This document shows, in pieces, positions 61,088 to 64,000 of a DNA stretch of 64,000 nt; position 1 is the stretch's first letter; every line of letters starts with the position of its first letter. A model generated the notes under the pieces. That model worked only from the letters and a program-made list of their open reading frames with translations. It had not been told where the DNA came from and ran no database searches. A program made the translations under genes and the position numbers. This stretch comes from DASSUW01 sp963849695 (GTDB taxonomy: Bacteria > Actinomycetota > Thermoleophilia > Solirubrobacterales > Solirubrobacteraceae): NCBI GenBank assembly GCA_963849695.1, contig CAWKIT010000015.1:1-64000 (forward strand), written 5' to 3'.

Positions 61088-61993
61088 TCAGGGCGACTTC
61101 GTGTCGCGCTCGGCCTCAGCTCCGGTCGGTCGCACCGACTCACGGCGGTCGACCGTGGCCGCCCAGCTCCCGAGTAGGTTCAGTGCCTCCTCGTGGCGGG
61201 AGCCGGGTTCGGCGGCGTAGGTGAAGAGCGTGAGCCCAGTGTCGGCGGCGATGTCGAGGCGGTTGAAGCTGAGGCTGAGGTCGCCGACGACGGGGTGGTG
61301 GAAGTGCTTGACCGCGGTGGCGTGGAAGCGGACGTTGTGGGCGGCCCAGTGGGTGCGGAACGCCTCGCTTTGCGTGGCGAGCTCGCCGACGAGATCTGAG
61401 AGGTCGCGGTCGTGCGGGTCGCGGCCGGCCGCTGAGCGCAGGATCGCGGCGGTCTCGCGGGCGGCGCGGTCCCAGTCGGCGTAGAACGTTTCGGCGCGCG
61501 GGTCGAGGAAGACGAAGCGCGCGTGGTTGGCCGGCCGCGCGGGTGCGGCGTACAGCTCGGAGAACAGCGCGCGTGCGAGGTGGTTGGTGGCGAGGATGTC
61601 GAGGCGGTCGTTGCCCACGTACGCGGCGGCGCCGGTGATCGCGTCGAGCGTCCACTGGATCTCCGGTCGGATGCGTGGCTTGGCTTGGCGCCGGCGCGGG
61701 CGTGTCCCGGCCGGCTGGGCGGCGCGGGCGAGGTCGAAGAGGTGGGCGCGCTCGGCGTCGTCGAGCTGGAGCGCCCGGGCCAGTGCCTGAAGCACGCCCT
61801 CGGAGGCGCCGCTCATGTCTCCGCGTTCCAGGCGCGTGTAGTAGGGAACGCTCACGCCGGCCAGGACCGCGACCTCTTCGCGGCGCAGTCCGGGAACGCG
61901 ACGAGCGCCGTACGTCGGCAGTCCGGCCTGCTCGGGCGTGAGCCGGGCGCGGCGGGAGGTCAGAAACTCACGGATCTCGGTCTTGGTCTCCAC
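61088..61993 (-). CDS. XRE-type regulator with MmyB-like ligand-binding domain
   Basis: The GTG at 61993 gives 301 residues. The helix-turn-helix comes first (about residues 25-75; PGLRREEVAVLAGVSVPYYTRLERGD), followed by the MmyB-like domain (WTLDAITGAAAYVGNDRLDI, NHARFVFLDPRAETFYADW, HHPVVGDLSLSFNRLD). This class often controls a divergent oxidoreductase gene, and two short-chain dehydrogenases start divergently 101 bases away. Confidence 0.88.
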   Translation of the reverse strand: METKTEIREFLTSRRARLTPEQAGLPTYGARRVPGLRREEVAVLAGVSVPYYTRLERGDMSGASEGVLQALARALQLDDAERAHLFDLARAAQPAGTRPRRRQAKPRIRPEIQWTLDAITGAAAYVGNDRLDILATNHLARALFSELYAAPARPANHARFVFLDPRAETFYADWDRAARETAAILRSAAGRDPHDRDLSDLVGELATQSEAFRTHWAAHNVRFHATAVKHFHHPVVGDLSLSFNRLDIAADTGLTLFTYAAEPGSRHEEALNLLGSWAATVDRRESVRPTGAEAERDTKSP

Positions 61994-62048
61994 GAAAACC
62001 AGCCTAGACGCGGCGACGCGCGCTTGGGGGACCCTGCCAGTAGCTCTC

Positions 62049-62077
62049 TTGACAGGGACTCCCACCTTCGCCGGATC
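62049..62077 (+). promoter_or_regulatory. Weak promoter candidate upstream of SDR genes
   Basis: TTGACA at 62049-62054 lies 41 bases before the SDR ATG at 62095 in the divergent intergenic region. The base at the -10 position (about 62072-62077) does not match TATAAT, so only the -35-like half is convincing. Confidence 0.3.
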
Positions 62078-62094
62078 CGCGCTTTGCTGGCGGC

Positions 62095-62946
62095 ATGACC
62101 ACCGAGAAGAAGACCTGGCTCATCACCGGCGCCGGCCGCGGAATGGGCGTCGACATCGCCAAGGCCGTGCTCGCCGCCGGCCACAACGTCGTGGCCACCG
62201 GCCGCAACCCCGACGCCGTCGCCGAGTCCCTCGGCGACGCGGACCACCTGCTCGTCGCCGTGCTCGACGTCACCAGCACGCAGGACGCCGAGGCGGCGGT
62301 CAAGGCCGCGGTCGACCGCTTCGGCGGCATCGACGTGCTCGTCAACAACGCCGCCAGCTTCTACGCGGGCTTCTTCGAGGAACTCACGCCCGAGCAGATG
62401 GACCAGCAGATCACCACGAGCCTGATCGGCCCGATGAACGTCACCCGCGCCGTCCTGCCCGTCATGCGCAAGCAGCGCTCCGGGCACGTCGTGACGATCT
62501 CCTCCTCCGCGGGCTTCGCGGGCTTTGAGTACGGCACCGCCTACGCCGCGTCGAAGTTCGGCGTCGACGGGTGGATGGAGTCGCTCGCCCCCGAGATCGA
62601 GCCCTTCGGCATCCACACGACGGTCGTCAACCCCGGGTTCTTCCGCACCGAGCTACTCACCAAGGACTCGACGAACTACGCCCCCGCGTCGATCGAGGAC
62701 TACAGCGAGCGCAACGCCGCCCAGCGCGAGTTCTGGGACGCCATGAACGGCAAGCAGCGCGGCGACCCCGCCAAGCTCGCCCACGCGCTGCTGACCATCA
62801 CCGACCAGCAGCAGCCGCCGTTCCGCTTCATCGCCGGCGCCGACGCAATCGCGCAGGCCGAGGACAAGCTCGCCGAACGGCGGCGGCAGATCGACGCCTA
62901 CCGTGACCTGTCGTCGTCGCTCGCGCTCGACGAGGTCGCCCTATGA
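62095..62946 (+). CDS. Short-chain dehydrogenase/reductase
   Basis: The 283-residue protein has the SDR signatures: nucleotide loop TGAGRGMG, LVNNAAS, catalytic Ser in ISSSAGFAG and Y-x-x-x-K in TAYAASKFG. It is an NAD(P)-dependent oxidoreductase of unknown substrate. The stop overlaps the next SDR start (ATGA), so both are translated together. It is probably controlled by the divergent MmyB-like regulator. Confidence 0.92.
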   Translation: MTTEKKTWLITGAGRGMGVDIAKAVLAAGHNVVATGRNPDAVAESLGDADHLLVAVLDVTSTQDAEAAVKAAVDRFGGIDVLVNNAASFYAGFFEELTPEQMDQQITTSLIGPMNVTRAVLPVMRKQRSGHVVTISSSAGFAGFEYGTAYAASKFGVDGWMESLAPEIEPFGIHTTVVNPGFFRTELLTKDSTNYAPASIEDYSERNAAQREFWDAMNGKQRGDPAKLAHALLTITDQQQPPFRFIAGADAIAQAEDKLAERRRQIDAYRDLSSSLALDEVAL

Positions 62947-63676
62947 GCACCGATCAGCCCACCGCCCGCGTCGCGGTCATCACCGGCGCTTCCTCGGGCA
63001 TCGGCGAGGCAACCGCCCGAGCCCTGGCCGCCGACGGCCATCGGGTCGCGCTGCTCGCTCGCCGCGCCGACCGCATCCAGGCCCTGGCCGACGAGCTCGG
63101 TCACGGCGCGATCGCCATCCGGGCCGACATCACCGACCGCGAATCGGTCGTCGCGGCGGCCGACCGCGTCCAGCAGGAGCTCGGGTGCGCCGACATCCTC
63201 GTCAACAACGCCGGCGTCATGCTGACCGCGCCCTTCAGCTCCGATCAGCGCGAAGAGCACCGGCGCGTGGTCGAACCAACCTGCTCGGCGCCATGACCGC
63301 CACCAAGGTCTTCCTCGACCAGCTCCACGATGGCGGCGGCGACCTCGTGAACATCTCCTCGGTCGCCGGTCGCGTCGCGCCCGCGGCCTTCGCCGCCTAC
63401 GCGGCGACCAAATGGGGCATCAACGGCTGGTCAGAAGCCCTGCGCGTCGAGCTCCAACCCGACATCCGCGTGACCGTCATCGAACCCGGAGCCATCACGA
63501 CCGAACTCACCGATCACATCACCGACCCCGCCAGCAAACGAGCCAACAAGACAGCGACGGCCGAGATGGGCATCCCCGCACGGGACATCGCCGACATCAT
63601 CGCCTTCGCCGTCGCTCGGCCGCAGCGCGTGACGCTCAACGAGATCCTCGTACGCCCCACCGCGCGAGCCATGTAA
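62943..63676 (+). pseudogene. Second short-chain dehydrogenase, frameshift near 63275
   Basis: The first frame gives TGASSGIGEATARALAADGH and VNNAGVMLTAPFSSDQREE. It breaks near 63271-63279, where one base appears lost, and the next frame continues LLGAMTATKVFLDQL, VNISSVAGR, the catalytic YAATKWG and EPGAITTEL to the stop at 63676. Restoring one base yields a normal SDR of about 244 residues. A sequencing error is likely. The start overlaps the upstream SDR stop. Confidence 0.75.
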
Positions 63677-63718
63677 GCGAACACGGGCGGCGACGCACGA
63701 CTTCAACGCACAGAGCGA

Positions 63719-63750
63719 CGGCTGCTGCGTACGAATCTGAGCAGCAGCCG
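63719..63750. terminator. Hairpin downstream of SDR genes
   Basis: A perfect 10-bp stem (63719-63728 with 63741-63750), 12-base loop, 42 bases after the SDR stop. No T-tract. Confidence 0.45.
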
Positions 63751-63887
63751 ACACGAGGAGCGCGAACCTGCTGGCTCCTCCCGTCTCCACGGATGCGGGC
63801 GCCTCCGCCCGGACGCAACCACGCCCGCTCGGGACGACCAGCAGGAGCGCAGGGTGACACTCCTGCCTCTCGGCAAAAGGAGCTGTC

Positions 63888-64000
63888 TTGGCGCACGGGT
63901 TCGACCGTTCGCTCGCTGCTGGGAAGGACGAATACGAGCAGTCGGCCTCGCGCCGCCGGGTTGCATGGAAAGCGCAAGCGAGCCGGCCGTCGCGTTCGAG
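63888..64000 (+). CDS. Possible gene start, truncated by window end
   Basis: A TTG at 63888 preceded by AAAAGGAG (spacing 5) opens an uninterrupted frame to the window end, beginning MAHGFDRSLAAGKDEYEQSA. The ribosome site is good but no family is recognised from 37 codons. The 210 bases before it hold only the hairpin. Confidence 0.3.
   Translation, partial: MAHGFDRSLAAGKDEYEQSASRRRVAWKAQASRPSRS

Noticed and set aside
61040..61110. Functional tRNA gene on the minus strand
   Set aside because: Only the T-arm-like part is present and its stem has a mismatch; the acceptor-like bases are too close together.
1..64000. CRISPR array
   Set aside because: No regularly spaced repeat series was seen; the repeats found are pairs only.

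Overview
The window is very GC-rich with strong G/C third-position bias, GTG starts, large LuxR/ATPase regulators, ECF sigma factors with long C-terminal extensions, MMPL, PspC, LURP-one and DGPF proteins. This fits a high-GC actinobacterium, most likely of the Thermoleophilia/Solirubrobacterales type (inference; no rRNA or tRNA gene was recognised to settle it). Most of it reads as ordinary chromosome, with several decayed islands.

Layout. 1-4 kb: the 3' part of a PQQ biosynthesis operon (pqqC-pqqD-pqqE), tail to tail with a GAF/LytTR regulator, then a YkvA-like protein. 4-10 kb: a thioesterase, a large patatin-like protein, an exported TIM-barrel isomerase (frameshifted) and an exported PQQ-type sugar dehydrogenase with a PKD domain, a probable user of the cofactor made at the left edge. 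10-15 kb: an ECF sigma factor carrying its own zinc-finger/membrane/proline-rich tail, and a 701-residue exported Ig-like repeat protein. 15-17.5 kb: a divergent MocR regulator/aminotransferase pair. 17.5-19.5 kb: a decay zone holding a truncated hydrolase, an IS481-type transposase tail and Uma2-like endonuclease fragments. 19.5-27 kb: regulators (LysR, AraC, LuxR), an orphan branched-chain-type binding lipoprotein, and small VOC/Dabb/DUF4242 proteins. 27-33 kb: a NYN-LOTUS / patatin / 53-residue-protein operon, a frameshifted giant exported protein and an ester cyclase. 33-39 kb: a second LuxR-ATPase and an MMPL transporter.

38.8-44.3 kb is the most interesting block: four same-strand genes for an unrecognised Met/His-rich protein (ATGA-coupled), a tyrosine-decarboxylase-type PLP enzyme, a zinc-ribbon nucleotide cyclase and a binuclear copper tyrosinase. 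Together they could turn tyrosine into tyramine and oxidised catechol products under cyclic-nucleotide control. I do not recognise this combination as a described system. 44-54 kb: hydrolase, fatty-acid desaturase, DMT transporter, LURP-one, DUF488, VOC, APH-like kinase, a DGPF protein plus ECF42-type sigma pair, a DHFR-like reductase and PspC. 54-61 kb: a possible IS21-like end remnant, a ClpC-type ATPase in an apparent operon with a four-helix membrane protein, a divergent paralogue of that membrane protein, and an integrase N-terminal remnant beside tRNA-arm-like repeats. 61-64 kb: a MmyB-like regulator divergent from two overlapping short-chain dehydrogenase genes.

Quality caveat. At least six single-base frameshifts interrupt otherwise well-conserved genes (near 7426, 29670, 32340, 42194, 57181 and 63275), several at G/C homopolymers or GC repeats. 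Assembly indels are the simplest explanation, so these genes should not be taken as true pseudogenes without resequencing.
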